A stretch of DNA of 64,000 nt. Origin: Butyricimonas virosa (lineage in GTDB: Bacteria > Bacteroidota > Bacteroidia > Bacteroidales > Marinifilaceae). The position numbers were made by a program, and so were the translations under genes. The notes under the pieces are model-generated. The model ran no database searches. It was given only the letters and a program-made list of their open reading frames with translations, and was not told where the DNA came from. Shown here piece by piece: positions 8,135 to 17,165 of the stretch. Each line of letters opens with the position of its first letter. Position 1 is the first letter of the stretch. The stretch spans positions 3,472,001 to 3,536,000 of the forward strand of contig NZ_CP102269.1 of the NCBI RefSeq assembly GCF_025148635.1, written 5' to 3'.

Positions 8135-9051
8135 AAATATTTATTACTGGAGCGTCTGGTTTTATAGGATCGTATTTGTTACACATTTTAGTGGAACAGA
8201 AACATAAGGTTCTTTCTTTAAAACGTGAATTTTCCGATTTATATCGTGTTGCAGATATTAAAGATTCTGTGACGTGGGTCAATATTGAAAGTGATTGGGA
8301 AGGGGAGGTCATAGCGTTTCAACCTGATGTTATATTTAATTTGGCTTGGAATGGAGTTGGTGCTAGTCAAAGGACGAACTGGGATGAGCAGCTCCGTAAT
8401 ATAGTGACGCAACAAATGTTGTTAAATATTGCAACAATGTGTAATACAAAAAAATTTATAGGAATTGGTTCGCAGGCTGAATATGGAGCATTTGAAAATA
8501 AAATTGACGAAACTTATCATGTCCATCCAAACTCTGCATACGGAGCGGTTAAAAATGCTTCATTCGTGTTGATGCGGACTTTTTGTGAATTGAATGGTAT
8601 TGAATGGTATTGGTTTAGGGTTTTTCCTTGTTTTGGACCCATGGAGGCTGACAATTGGTTGATTCCATCATTGATTAAAAATATATGTTCGTCTTCTGAG
8701 ATGGATTTGACTCCGGGAGAGCAGCGGTTAGCTTATTTATACGTTGAAGAAGTGGCTAAGTCTATTGCCAGTGTTTTGAATGTGATTGGCAAATCAGGTA
8801 TTTATAATATCTGTTCGGATAATTTAATATCATTGAAAGATTTAGTGATAAAAATTAAAGATAAAATAAATCCATTATTTAAATTGAATTTTGGAGCTCT
8901 TCCATACAGACCGGGGCAATGTATGTACATGGTGGGTGATACGAAGCGTTTGGCCGAAAATATGTATAAGATTGATACTTCTGATTTTGAACGACATTTA
9001 GAGGAAACAATTGATTATTATTTAAAATATTATAAATATGGATATAGGTAA
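8131..9051 (+). CDS. NAD-dependent epimerase/reductase acting in CDP-sugar pathway
   Basis: A 306-residue extended SDR with MKIFITGASGFIGSYLL at the N terminus and the catalytic YGAVK in NSAYGAVKNASF. The middle (FRVFPCFGPMEADNWLIPSL) resembles CDP-abequose synthase and related CDP-4-keto-sugar reductases. Its place right after rfbG and its 14-base overlap with the transketolase gene suggest it reduces a CDP-4-keto intermediate or the branched product. Substrate and stereochemistry cannot be read from the sequence. Confidence 0.75.
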   Translation: MKIFITGASGFIGSYLLHILVEQKHKVLSLKREFSDLYRVADIKDSVTWVNIESDWEGEVIAFQPDVIFNLAWNGVGASQRTNWDEQLRNIVTQQMLLNIATMCNTKKFIGIGSQAEYGAFENKIDETYHVHPNSAYGAVKNASFVLMRTFCELNGIEWYWFRVFPCFGPMEADNWLIPSLIKNICSSSEMDLTPGEQRLAYLYVEEVAKSIASVLNVIGKSGIYNICSDNLISLKDLVIKIKDKINPLFKLNFGALPYRPGQCMYMVGDTKRLAENMYKIDTSDFERHLEETIDYYLKYYKYGYR

Positions 9052-9847
9052 ATGTGAAGATTTTGCAAAAGATATTCGTAGGATGTCTTTGCAGCTTGCG
9101 CATAATGCTAATTCCTCACATTCTGGTGGTGCACTTTCGATGAGTGATATATTGGCTGTTTTGTATTCAGGTATTATTCATGTGACACCAGAAACGGTTG
9201 ATTCGCCTAACCGAGATCGGTTTGTGTTGAGCAAAGGTCATTGTTGTGCATCGTTGTATGCAACATTGGGGTTGAGGGGCTTTTTGTCGTTGGATGAACT
9301 TTTGGAAGGATACGGGAAAGATGGAACCGTTTATTTTTCACATGTGAGTCATCATTTGAATGGTGTAGAGGTTTCGTCCGGTAGTTTAGGACATGGATTG
9401 CCTGTTGCAGCAGGTCTGGCATTAGGTAGTATCGCTTCCAAGACTGCTTTTGATGTGTATTGCCTTACTGGGGATGGAGAGTTGGACGAAGGATCTAATT
9501 GGGAGGCGATTATGTTTGCCGCTCAGAATGAACTGTCTAATTTATGTCTAATTGTGGATTATAATAAAATACAGAGTTTGGGCAATGTGAAAGATATTAT
9601 TGATTTAGCTCCTTTGGCCGATAAATTTAAGGCATTTAATTGGAAGGTGGTTGAGATTGATGGTCACGACTGCAAAGAGATTGCAGATGCTTTTTCCATA
9701 TTTAAAAATGAGCATAAAAAGCCGACCGTGATTATTGGAAATACAATTAAGGGTAAGGGTGTTAGCTATATGGAAAATCAGTTGATGTGGCATTATAAGG
9801 CTCCCAACGATGTACAATTAAAACAAGCGATGGAGGAATTGAAATGA
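9038..9847 (+). CDS. Transketolase, N-terminal (thiamine diphosphate-binding) subunit
   Basis: A 269-residue half-transketolase. It carries SLQLAHNANSSHSGGALSMS, the SKGHCCASLYATL motif and the thiamine-diphosphate/Mg site GDGELDEGSNWEA with NKIQSLG. It ends in IGNTIKGKGVSYMENQLMWH, usual for transketolase N-terminal subunits. The partner subunit gene overlaps it by 4 bases. Placement inside a CDP-deoxysugar cassette argues against a role in central pentose metabolism. By analogy with thiamine-dependent branching enzymes of sugar biosynthesis, it may transfer a two-carbon ketol unit onto the CDP-4-keto-6-deoxy sugar. That role is inference. Confidence 0.85.
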   Translation: MDIGKCEDFAKDIRRMSLQLAHNANSSHSGGALSMSDILAVLYSGIIHVTPETVDSPNRDRFVLSKGHCCASLYATLGLRGFLSLDELLEGYGKDGTVYFSHVSHHLNGVEVSSGSLGHGLPVAAGLALGSIASKTAFDVYCLTGDGELDEGSNWEAIMFAAQNELSNLCLIVDYNKIQSLGNVKDIIDLAPLADKFKAFNWKVVEIDGHDCKEIADAFSIFKNEHKKPTVIIGNTIKGKGVSYMENQLMWHYKAPNDVQLKQAMEELK

Positions 9848-10737
9848 GAACAGCTTTTATAGATCAATTAGTGAAAGAGGCTCGTATTAACGATAAGATT
9901 TTTTTGTTAGTGGGAGATTTGGGCTATAATGTAGTAGAGCCTTTTGCTGACGAGTTTCCCGATCGATTTAGAAATGTTGGAATTGCAGAGCAAAATATGG
10001 CTGGTGTTGCTGCTGGGTTGTCAATGGTTGGGTATAATGTATATATTTATTCAATAGGTAATTTTCCTACTTTGCGATGTATTGAGCAAATACGAAATGA
10101 TATTGCTTATTATAAAGGAAATGTGAAAATAGTTTCCGTGGGTGCAGGTTATGCTTATGGAAGTCAGGGGGTTTCACATCATGCAACGGAAGAATTAGGA
10201 ATGATGCGTTCCATTCCTAATATAGTTGTTTGTTCCCCCTGTGATCCAATAGAAGCAAGGTGTATAACTATGATTTCAGCGAATTATGATGGGCCTATGT
10301 ACTTGCGTTTGGGGAAAGCGGGGGAGGTTGTTATACATGAACAGTTTGTTCAAGATTTGAATATTGGAGATATTTTACCCGTGCTAAAAACAGATGGAAC
10401 TGAAAAAGTGATTCTGTCGAGTGGTTCGATTTTAGGTGATGCTTTAAAAAGTGCCAAGGAAAAAGGTGTAGATATATACAGTATTCCATTTGTTAAGCCG
10501 TTGAATAAGTGCCAAATGGTAGATATTGCAAATCGTTATTCAGATATTACAATTTTGGAAGAAAATCAGAAAAGTTGTGGTGTTGGTTCTGCAGTAATAG
10601 AAGTAATAAGTGATTTGTATTGTACAGGGGAAATTCATCGATTCCCTAAAATTAAGAGAATTGCAATAGAAGATCAATTCTATCATTTATCTGGTTCACA
10701 GAGCTATTTGAGGAAACAAGCGGGATTGGTGCTATAA
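9844..10737 (+). CDS. Transketolase, C-terminal (pyrimidine-binding) subunit
   Basis: A 297-residue second half-transketolase. It has the Pyr-domain signature GIAEQNMAGVAAGLSMVGYNVY with the catalytic Glu, SHHATEELGMMRSIPNIVVCSP, and a C-terminal domain with VILSSGSILGDAL and ILEENQKSCGVGSA. It overlaps the N-terminal subunit by 4 bases (ATGA), indicating coupled translation of an alpha2beta2-type enzyme. Split transketolases of this size occur in archaea and in sugar-branching clusters. The gene has the same A+T-rich composition as its neighbours. Confidence 0.85.
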   Translation: MRTAFIDQLVKEARINDKIFLLVGDLGYNVVEPFADEFPDRFRNVGIAEQNMAGVAAGLSMVGYNVYIYSIGNFPTLRCIEQIRNDIAYYKGNVKIVSVGAGYAYGSQGVSHHATEELGMMRSIPNIVVCSPCDPIEARCITMISANYDGPMYLRLGKAGEVVIHEQFVQDLNIGDILPVLKTDGTEKVILSSGSILGDALKSAKEKGVDIYSIPFVKPLNKCQMVDIANRYSDITILEENQKSCGVGSAVIEVISDLYCTGEIHRFPKIKRIAIEDQFYHLSGSQSYLRKQAGLVL

Positions 10738-10741
10738 GAAT

Positions 10742-12112
10742 ATGGGCATTTTACAGTTATTGGATAGAGTAAAAATAAAGTTAGGGATTGATAAATCTAT
10801 TTTTTTTACTTCTTGTACTAGAATTATTCAGGCTATAGGGGGAGTTGTTGCTATCGTTTTTGTTGCTAGGTATTTAACAGGGGTAGAACAAGGTTTTTAT
10901 TATACTTTTGGTAGTATTGTTGCTATTCAGGTTTTTTTTGAATTAGGTTTGAATGGTATTATAACTCAATATGTGGCTCATGAAAATTCTCATTTGACTT
11001 GGGAAAGTCCTATATCTGTTGTTGGAGAGAGAAGGTATTTATCACGATTATCGTCTTTGCTGCATTTTAGTATAAAATGGTATTTGTGTTTTGCAGGGAT
11101 ATTGTTGTTGATTTTAGTCATTGTAGGTTTTGTTTTTTTCTATCGATATGGTAATGATGATCAGGTTGTTTGGCAGTTGCCGTGGATTCTTTTGGCTATT
11201 GGGACAGCTTTAAATTTGCTCTTAGCTCCAATTCTTGCATTTCTAGAGGGGTTGGGTAAAGTAAAAGATGTAGCAAAAATCAGGTTATTTCAGCAGTCTA
11301 TAGGCTTATTTGTTATATGTGGCGGGTTGGTATTCGGATTTCATCTTTACGTGTTGGGGGTTAACTGTGTCATAACGGGGCTATTTTTGATTTTTGCTAT
11401 TTATTTTAGCGACTTTCGGCAAATGCTTTTAAGGGTATGGAGAGAGTCTGTTGTTGAAAGAGTGGATTATAAAAAGGAGATATTTCCATATCAATGGAAG
11501 ATAGCTTTAAGTTGGATTAGTGGATATTTTATTTTTCAATTGTTTAATCCGGTGTTGTTTGCAACGGAAGGAGCTGTGGTAGCGGGTCAAATGGGAATGA
11601 CTTTGGCTGCTTTAAATGGAATACAAGCATTGTCAATCAGTTGGATGAGTACGAAAGTTCCTTTATATTCCGGATTGATTGCTAAAAAGCAATTTGTTCA
11701 GTTGGATTCGATATTCAATAAGACACTGAAGCAGAGTAGTTTTATCAATGCTTGTTTGTTGATTATTATGTTTTTGACTATTTGGGTTGTTCGTTATTTT
11801 GATATCACGGTAGGAGGAATAAGTATTGGAGATCGTTTTTTGAGTTATTTGCCCTTAACGTTCATGATGATGGCAATATTGTTGAATCAAGTGGTCAGTT
11901 CATGGGCTACTTATTTGAGATGTCATAAGAAAGAACCTTTTTTGGTAAATTCTGTTGTCGGCGGTGGTTTATGTGCGTTGTCAACCATTGTGTTAGGTCG
12001 GTATTTTGGTATTTTGGGTATGACGGGAGGGTATAGTGTTATCACGTTAATTATGTTTTTTTGGGCGTATCGAATTTTTAAAATTAGAAAATATGAATGG
12101 CATGGAGAATAA
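10742..12112 (+). CDS. Wzx-like polysaccharide flippase
   Basis: A 456-residue, very hydrophobic membrane protein with about twelve predicted transmembrane stretches, for example IIQAIGGVVAIVFVARYL near the N terminus and LIMFFWAYRIFKI at the end. Size and pattern fit MOP-superfamily exporters (Wzx/RfbX) that flip undecaprenyl-linked repeat units across the inner membrane. Sequence identity in this family is poor, so the call rests on topology and context. A glycosyltransferase and a Wzy-like polymerase follow directly. Its 3' end overlaps the next gene by 20 bases. Confidence 0.75.
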   Translation: MGILQLLDRVKIKLGIDKSIFFTSCTRIIQAIGGVVAIVFVARYLTGVEQGFYYTFGSIVAIQVFFELGLNGIITQYVAHENSHLTWESPISVVGERRYLSRLSSLLHFSIKWYLCFAGILLLILVIVGFVFFYRYGNDDQVVWQLPWILLAIGTALNLLLAPILAFLEGLGKVKDVAKIRLFQQSIGLFVICGGLVFGFHLYVLGVNCVITGLFLIFAIYFSDFRQMLLRVWRESVVERVDYKKEIFPYQWKIALSWISGYFIFQLFNPVLFATEGAVVAGQMGMTLAALNGIQALSISWMSTKVPLYSGLIAKKQFVQLDSIFNKTLKQSSFINACLLIIMFLTIWVVRYFDITVGGISIGDRFLSYLPLTFMMMAILLNQVVSSWATYLRCHKKEPFLVNSVVGGGLCALSTIVLGRYFGILGMTGGYSVITLIMFFWAYRIFKIRKYEWHGE

Positions 12113-13055
12113 TCCACCGTTATTATCAATTTATATTCCTACATATAATAGGCCCGAGAAGATTCAAATACAGGTACGTAGGTTACTTCCTCAATTATCT
12201 TCCCATGTGGTTTTGTATGTGATAGATAATCATTCGGATCAGCCCGTGTGTGACCTATTTTCTGATGAAGAACGAGAATATGTTAATATTATCAGGAATG
12301 ATATTAATGTGGGGGGAGATGCTAATATTGCTCGTTGTTTTGAATATTGTTCTACTAAGTTGTTGTGGGTTTTGGGGGATGATGATCCTGTTGTGGAAAA
12401 TGCTGTTGACGTTATTTTCGATACTTATTTTAGTCAAGGGGATAGTGTTTTCTACTATAATTTTGGACGTCCTTATGATGCTGTAACGACAGGATTTGAT
12501 GAATTTTGTTTGAAACATACAACACGGGCTGAGTTTTCTAGTTCTTTTATGATGTCTAAATGTGTTTATAATATATCGTTGTTTAAATCGGATGTTATGA
12601 TATATTATAAATATGTTTCATGTATGATCGGGACTCTTATTACTGTTTTGAAATGTTTAGAATATGATAACAAGAAGAAATGTTTGTTTTCGTCACGGAG
12701 TTTGATTGTATATAATGATCAGGATATTCATTGGAGTATAGAAGATTATATTATAAAGACACAGTTGATTTTTGATATTTTTAAAAAGAGGGAGTATAGA
12801 ATGTTGCAACGAACTCTTTTTAAGCCATTGGGGGAAGTTTATATCTCTCATTTGTTTACGTTGTGTCGTAATAAAAAAATATCTTGTTTTACGTTCTTTC
12901 ATTTATTCAGAATTGTCCGATGTAGGTTAGGGTGTTTTAGGTTGTTCACTAAATATTTGCCCTCTATTTTGAATGAGGTGTTTAAAAGGATTTTTCCTTC
13001 GTCTTTTTATGAGGTTGTGAAGAGAAAAGCTATGAAATATAAAATGTTTAATTAA
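12093..13055 (+). CDS. Glycosyltransferase family 2
   Basis: A 320-residue GT-A fold enzyme. The N terminus has the family 2 nucleotide-sugar-binding start LLSIYIPTYNRPEKI, followed by VIDNHSD and VLGDDD (the metal-binding DxD region) around residues 90-95. The C-terminal third is basic and poorly conserved, as usual. The gene starts inside the flippase gene; ATG 12102 is an alternative start giving a protein 3 residues shorter. It probably adds one sugar to the lipid-linked repeat unit in the cytoplasm. Donor and acceptor are unknown. Confidence 0.8.
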   Translation: MNGMENNPPLLSIYIPTYNRPEKIQIQVRRLLPQLSSHVVLYVIDNHSDQPVCDLFSDEEREYVNIIRNDINVGGDANIARCFEYCSTKLLWVLGDDDPVVENAVDVIFDTYFSQGDSVFYYNFGRPYDAVTTGFDEFCLKHTTRAEFSSSFMMSKCVYNISLFKSDVMIYYKYVSCMIGTLITVLKCLEYDNKKKCLFSSRSLIVYNDQDIHWSIEDYIIKTQLIFDIFKKREYRMLQRTLFKPLGEVYISHLFTLCRNKKISCFTFFHLFRIVRCRLGCFRLFTKYLPSILNEVFKRIFPSSFYEVVKRKAMKYKMFN

Positions 13056-13058
13056 TAC

Positions 13059-14309
13059 ATGTCGTTATTATATTTCTTCATTTTATTAATCATCAATTTA
13101 GTTTATCTTTTTAGGAACCGGTTGTTGGGTTTATTGGTTTATTTGGGGATATGTTTGACGGCTCCTATTATTGTGATTGGTTCTTATCGACTTTCGTATG
13201 AGATATTGTCGTTTCCTATAATATGTTGGGCTTGCATTACGTATTTCACTATAAATAAAAAGAATATATGGCTTGTTCTGTATTTTATTTATTTGGTGAT
13301 AGTTTCTATCATTTTTGCTGCAATAAACAGTAGTGGATTAAATTATATCGGTTTTTATGCTTGTTTTCGTTTTGTGATTATTACTTCATTATTAATAAGT
13401 TTGGTAGATAAGTTTCCTAATAAAGTTGTTAACCCGGAACGTTTGCTATTGGTTATAATAGGTATAAATCTTTTGGCTTGTGTTTTTCAACTTTTTCAGC
13501 CAGCTTGTGCTTCTCTATTTTATAATTTATATTGGAAGCCCGGTAATGCACCTTTAGAATATGCTTTAGAACATGGTTTTGTTCGGGGATATGGTACTTT
13601 TGGTTCTCCCATTGTTTTGGGTGTTTTTTCGCTCTTTACATTTTCATATTTTTTGTCTGTTAAGAAGAATTTTTATGGCATATTTTTGTCTATTATTTTA
13701 GGATTGTTAGCCCTGTCGAAGACGTTTATTTTGGGTTCTATTATCATCGTTTTATTGTATCTTTTTTTCTATTGTCGTAAGGCGAATTTTATTATGCGAA
13801 TTAGAAAAAGAACAATATTTTCTTTTTTTAGAGTATCATTATTTGTTTTGTTTATAGTGTTGATTTTGTATGTGTTGGTCTTATATATGGACAAGCAAGG
13901 GATTCCTATCTTATACTACATTAATTTGATTGGGGATCCATTGGCTGCTTTCGTGACAAGATATGATGCTAGTGATGGAAATATGATTCCATTGATTGAA
14001 GCTTTTCAAACCAATCCTGTTTTTGGATATGGAGATTCTGATTTACCGGGCGTGTTTGTTGGTGATACTTCTTTTTTTGTGATATTGTATTCAACGGGTT
14101 TAATTGGGTTTACACTTATGATTTTGTTCTTTTTTCCATTTGTATATCATTCATTGATTAATCTCAAATGGAAAAATTATGCATTTCTTGTTGTTGTTGC
14201 CTATTTTATATCTTATATAGGCACTAATATATATATCATGCCGATCAGTTCTTTTATAATATATACAATGTATTTGAGTAATAAAAGATTTTGTAATAGT
14301 GTTAGTTAA
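13059..14309 (+). CDS. Wzy-like polysaccharide polymerase
   Basis: A 416-residue membrane protein with ten or more predicted transmembrane helices and one larger periplasmic loop (about residues 285-330, with GDPLAAFVTRYDASDGN and FGYGDSDLPGVF). This resembles the O-antigen ligase/polymerase superfamily. Wzy polymerases join repeat units on the periplasmic face. Identification is from topology, length and position between flippase and glycosyltransferases. It ends at the base before the next start codon. Confidence 0.7.
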   Translation: MSLLYFFILLIINLVYLFRNRLLGLLVYLGICLTAPIIVIGSYRLSYEILSFPIICWACITYFTINKKNIWLVLYFIYLVIVSIIFAAINSSGLNYIGFYACFRFVIITSLLISLVDKFPNKVVNPERLLLVIIGINLLACVFQLFQPACASLFYNLYWKPGNAPLEYALEHGFVRGYGTFGSPIVLGVFSLFTFSYFLSVKKNFYGIFLSIILGLLALSKTFILGSIIIVLLYLFFYCRKANFIMRIRKRTIFSFFRVSLFVLFIVLILYVLVLYMDKQGIPILYYINLIGDPLAAFVTRYDASDGNMIPLIEAFQTNPVFGYGDSDLPGVFVGDTSFFVILYSTGLIGFTLMILFFFPFVYHSLINLKWKNYAFLVVVAYFISYIGTNIYIMPISSFIIYTMYLSNKRFCNSVS

Positions 14310-15530
14310 ATGAAAGCCATTTATCTTTTTTCAAATTATTATCCTTATGGCATGGTTGCAGAGTCTTTTCTTATGGATGAATTACAAGTTGTAAGCCAAA
14401 TGCCATGTTGTTATGTCGAGGTGATTCCTTTGCATAAGAATGAATTTAGAAAAGATTTACCATCTAATATTGTATTAAATACTAAATTATCGGATACGTC
14501 TTTACTACAAAAAATGAAGGCGTTCTTTTCGATGATATTGGGGCGTTTTTTTTGGTTAATCCCTTTTCAAAGAAAATATTCACCCAAATCAAGGTCTGAT
14601 TACTTTCAGGCAATTAAGTATTTGTATGGGAGTTATTTAATAAGAGATTTTCTTTTGAGAAATAAGGATGATTTCAAGGAGGGGGCTATATTTTATAGTT
14701 ACTGGTTTAATCATACTCCTTTAGGATTTTGTATGGCAAAGGAAATGTGTCGCAACTTTGAGAAAAGTAAGATATACACGAGAGCCCATGGATTTGATGT
14801 TTATGAAGATAGTGTTGGAACATATTTTCCTTTTAGAAATAAGGTTTTATCTATGATAGATCGTGTTTTTGTTGTTTCGGGTAAGGGGGTATCGTGTTTG
14901 AAACAACGGTATCCTATTTTCTCTGAAAAAATTGACGTATCTAGATTAGGCGTGTTTCCACATCATGTTAAACAAGATGTGGAGAAATGTTGGGATATTT
15001 CTATATTATCATGTTCCAGTGTTGTCCCCATAAAACGTGTTGATTTGATTTTTGATTCAATTAATAGGTTCTGCCAAGTGTATGGACATTTAAAGGTTAA
15101 GTGGACTCATATAGGTGGAGGTAAGGGTTTTGATACATTACAGAAAGGTATAAAATCTAAAGAATGTAATTTGACGATTGATTTGGCCGGTAGTGTTGAT
15201 AAGCCGGAGGTAATGGAGATATATAAAAGAGGTTATTTTAATTTATTTGTTAATTTGAGTCTCTCCGAGGGGATTCCGGTCGCTATAATGGAAGCTATTA
15301 GTTGGGGAATACCTGTATTAGCTACAGATGTTGGAGGAAATAAAGAGATTGTAACTGAAGATACAGGATTATTACTTGCAGTGGACTTTGTTCAAAAACA
15401 ATTTAATGATTCCGTGTTGACTTTGATGGAGAATAGAGAGGCATTGTCTAAAAGTACGTTTGAGTTTTATCTCAAAAACTATAATGCGGAGATTAACTAT
15501 ACAAATTTCTATATGAATCAATTAAAATAG
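14310..15530 (+). CDS. Glycosyltransferase family 4
   Basis: A 406-residue GT-B enzyme. The C-terminal half holds the family signature: SCSSVVPIKRVDLIFDSI, the nucleotide-binding loop, and the EX7E-type motif in SLSEGIPVAIMEAISWGIP followed by VLATDVGGNKEIV. The N-terminal half begins KAIYLFSNYYPYG. It starts directly after the polymerase stop (TAA then ATG). It is likely one of the cytoplasmic repeat-unit glycosyltransferases; the sugar specificity is unknown. Confidence 0.83.
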   Translation: MKAIYLFSNYYPYGMVAESFLMDELQVVSQMPCCYVEVIPLHKNEFRKDLPSNIVLNTKLSDTSLLQKMKAFFSMILGRFFWLIPFQRKYSPKSRSDYFQAIKYLYGSYLIRDFLLRNKDDFKEGAIFYSYWFNHTPLGFCMAKEMCRNFEKSKIYTRAHGFDVYEDSVGTYFPFRNKVLSMIDRVFVVSGKGVSCLKQRYPIFSEKIDVSRLGVFPHHVKQDVEKCWDISILSCSSVVPIKRVDLIFDSINRFCQVYGHLKVKWTHIGGGKGFDTLQKGIKSKECNLTIDLAGSVDKPEVMEIYKRGYFNLFVNLSLSEGIPVAIMEAISWGIPVLATDVGGNKEIVTEDTGLLLAVDFVQKQFNDSVLTLMENREALSKSTFEFYLKNYNAEINYTNFYMNQLK

Positions 15531-15589
15531 ATTTTAATTGATTGTTGATTTTCAAATATTAAGCACGATAATTTCAATTTTTAATTAAT

Positions 15590-16612
15590 ATGGAAAAGAT
15601 TTTGGTCTTTGGAGCCGGAGGGTTCATTGGTACATATTTGGTAGATAGACTTTTGGAGTCAGGTTATGAAGTCGTTGCTTCAGATAATAATGATATTTGT
15701 TCTGAATATTATGATTCGATAGGAGTTGATTACGTGAAGTTAGATATAACATCACAGGAGGAATTTCGTAAAGTTTCTAATCGTCAATATTCTGCTATTG
15801 TTAATTTAGCGGCAATGCAACCAGCCAATGTTAGCGAGAAGAATTATTCATCTGTTGATTATATAAGAATTAATGTACTAGGAACTCTCAATATATTGAA
15901 TTTTTGTATTCAAAATGGAGTTAAACGTTTTGTTTCAGCGACTTCTCATAGAAATACTCAAGGTTTATGGTATCAAAAAAAACCGATTCGGGAAGAAGAT
16001 GGGAGATCTCTAAAGTATTCTGGGCAATATTCTATGTTTAGTATATCTGAATCTGCAGCTCAAGATTGTATACTGCATTATACAGAAGAATATGGTTTAA
16101 AAGGAATTATTTTAAGATTGCCTCCCGTGTATGGTTATGGTCCCCATACAGAGATATTTATGGATGGTAAGCCTATTAAGACAGGATTTAGAATATTTAT
16201 AGATAATGCAAAAGAGCATAAACCATTACAATTATGGGGTAATGCTGACATCGGAAGAGATGTTGTTTATGTTAAAGATGTTGTGGCTGCATTTCTTCAA
16301 GCTATAAGAAAAACTGATGTATGTGGTATTTTCAATATCGCATCAGGGTATAAGCTTTCTATTCGAGAGGAAGCGAAAATTATTGCTGATGTGTTTTGGG
16401 AGGGGAATAGTGATCCCGTTTTTATAGATCTTCCTGAAAAAGAAAATAACATAGAAGAGTTTGTTTATGATATTTCAAAAGCAAAGGAGGAGTTGGAATG
16501 GATTCCACTCTATTCTTTTAAGGATATGTTGTTAGATACGATAGAAGAACAAAAAAAAGATAAATATCATTATTTGATAGAAAAAAGAAAAATTCAATTA
16601 CAAAATAATTAA
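15590..16612 (+). CDS. NAD-dependent epimerase/dehydratase with altered active site
   Basis: A 340-residue extended SDR. The Rossmann motif ILVFGAGGFIGTYLVDRL is intact, as are VNLAAMQPANV, the substrate region LRLPPVYGYGPHTEIF and FNIASGYKLSIREEA. The usual catalytic YxxxK is replaced: the aligned segment reads GQYSMFSISESAAQD, with Ser where Lys is expected. The protein could act by another mechanism, bind without catalysis, or belong to a divergent subfamily. It begins a new sub-block after a 59-base gap and is followed by an acetyltransferase and a beta-propeller gene, so a joint role in one modified sugar is possible. Confidence 0.72.
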   Translation: MEKILVFGAGGFIGTYLVDRLLESGYEVVASDNNDICSEYYDSIGVDYVKLDITSQEEFRKVSNRQYSAIVNLAAMQPANVSEKNYSSVDYIRINVLGTLNILNFCIQNGVKRFVSATSHRNTQGLWYQKKPIREEDGRSLKYSGQYSMFSISESAAQDCILHYTEEYGLKGIILRLPPVYGYGPHTEIFMDGKPIKTGFRIFIDNAKEHKPLQLWGNADIGRDVVYVKDVVAAFLQAIRKTDVCGIFNIASGYKLSIREEAKIIADVFWEGNSDPVFIDLPEKENNIEEFVYDISKAKEELEWIPLYSFKDMLLDTIEEQKKDKYHYLIEKRKIQLQNN

Positions 16613-16629
16613 AAATAGGAGGTTATATT

Positions 16630-17163
16630 ATGTTTGAAATTAAGGACATAGAGTTAATGGGTGAAAATGTGAAGGATAAGTTGAAATATTGTGGTGAACA
16701 TGTGAAGTTGATGCCACTTGCTAAAATAGCTTATCCACATATGGTGGAACTTAATGATCATTGCCGGATAGGTGATTTTGTATTCATTTTTGGAGGAACT
16801 GGTGTGAAAATTGGGAAATTTACAGATGTGCAACCACACACAACGATTTGGGGAGGAGGAATGGCAATTATTGGAGATCGAGTATCCACAGGACCAGGAA
16901 CCGTTTTTCTTACTGCAACGTATTCTCATGCTCCTGGCATGAAAATGGTTGATGGTATGGGTTCAGGTGAAACGGTTACGCTTGGAGGTAAGCTTGAGAT
17001 TGGTAATGATGTATATATTGGTGCAAAATGTGTAATTATGCCTGTAAAAGTTGGAGAAGGTGCTGTAATTGGTGCAGGAAGTTTTGTCAACAAGGATCTG
17101 GAACCATGGGGAATCTATGTCGGGAGTCCAGCAAAAAAAATTGGTGAACGAGAAAAATTATAA
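16630..17163 (+). CDS. Left-handed beta-helix acyltransferase (hexapeptide family)
   Basis: A 177-residue protein built of hexapeptide repeats: RIGDFVFIFGGTGVKIGKF, AIIGDRVSTGPGTVF, LEIGNDVYIGAKCVIM, AVIGAGSFV, and the closing GIYVGSPAKKIGER of xenobiotic/maltose-type O-acetyltransferases. The catalytic His is probably in ATYSHAPG. It likely O- or N-acetylates a sugar of the repeat unit or a nucleotide sugar. A strong AGGAGG at 16617-16622, unusual for this organism, lies 7 bases before the ATG. The next gene starts 2 bases after the stop. It does not look like WbpD/WlbB. Confidence 0.78.
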   Translation: MFEIKDIELMGENVKDKLKYCGEHVKLMPLAKIAYPHMVELNDHCRIGDFVFIFGGTGVKIGKFTDVQPHTTIWGGGMAIIGDRVSTGPGTVFLTATYSHAPGMKMVDGMGSGETVTLGGKLEIGNDVYIGAKCVIMPVKVGEGAVIGAGSFVNKDLEPWGIYVGSPAKKIGEREKL

Positions 17164-17165
17164 AT

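Noticed and set aside
16630..17163. Hexapeptide acyltransferase as WbpD/WlbB of the diacetamido pathway
   Set aside because: Its N-terminal half lacks the typical WbpD opening and it resembles O-acetyltransferases of the maltose/WbbJ type; left as a generic acyltransferase.
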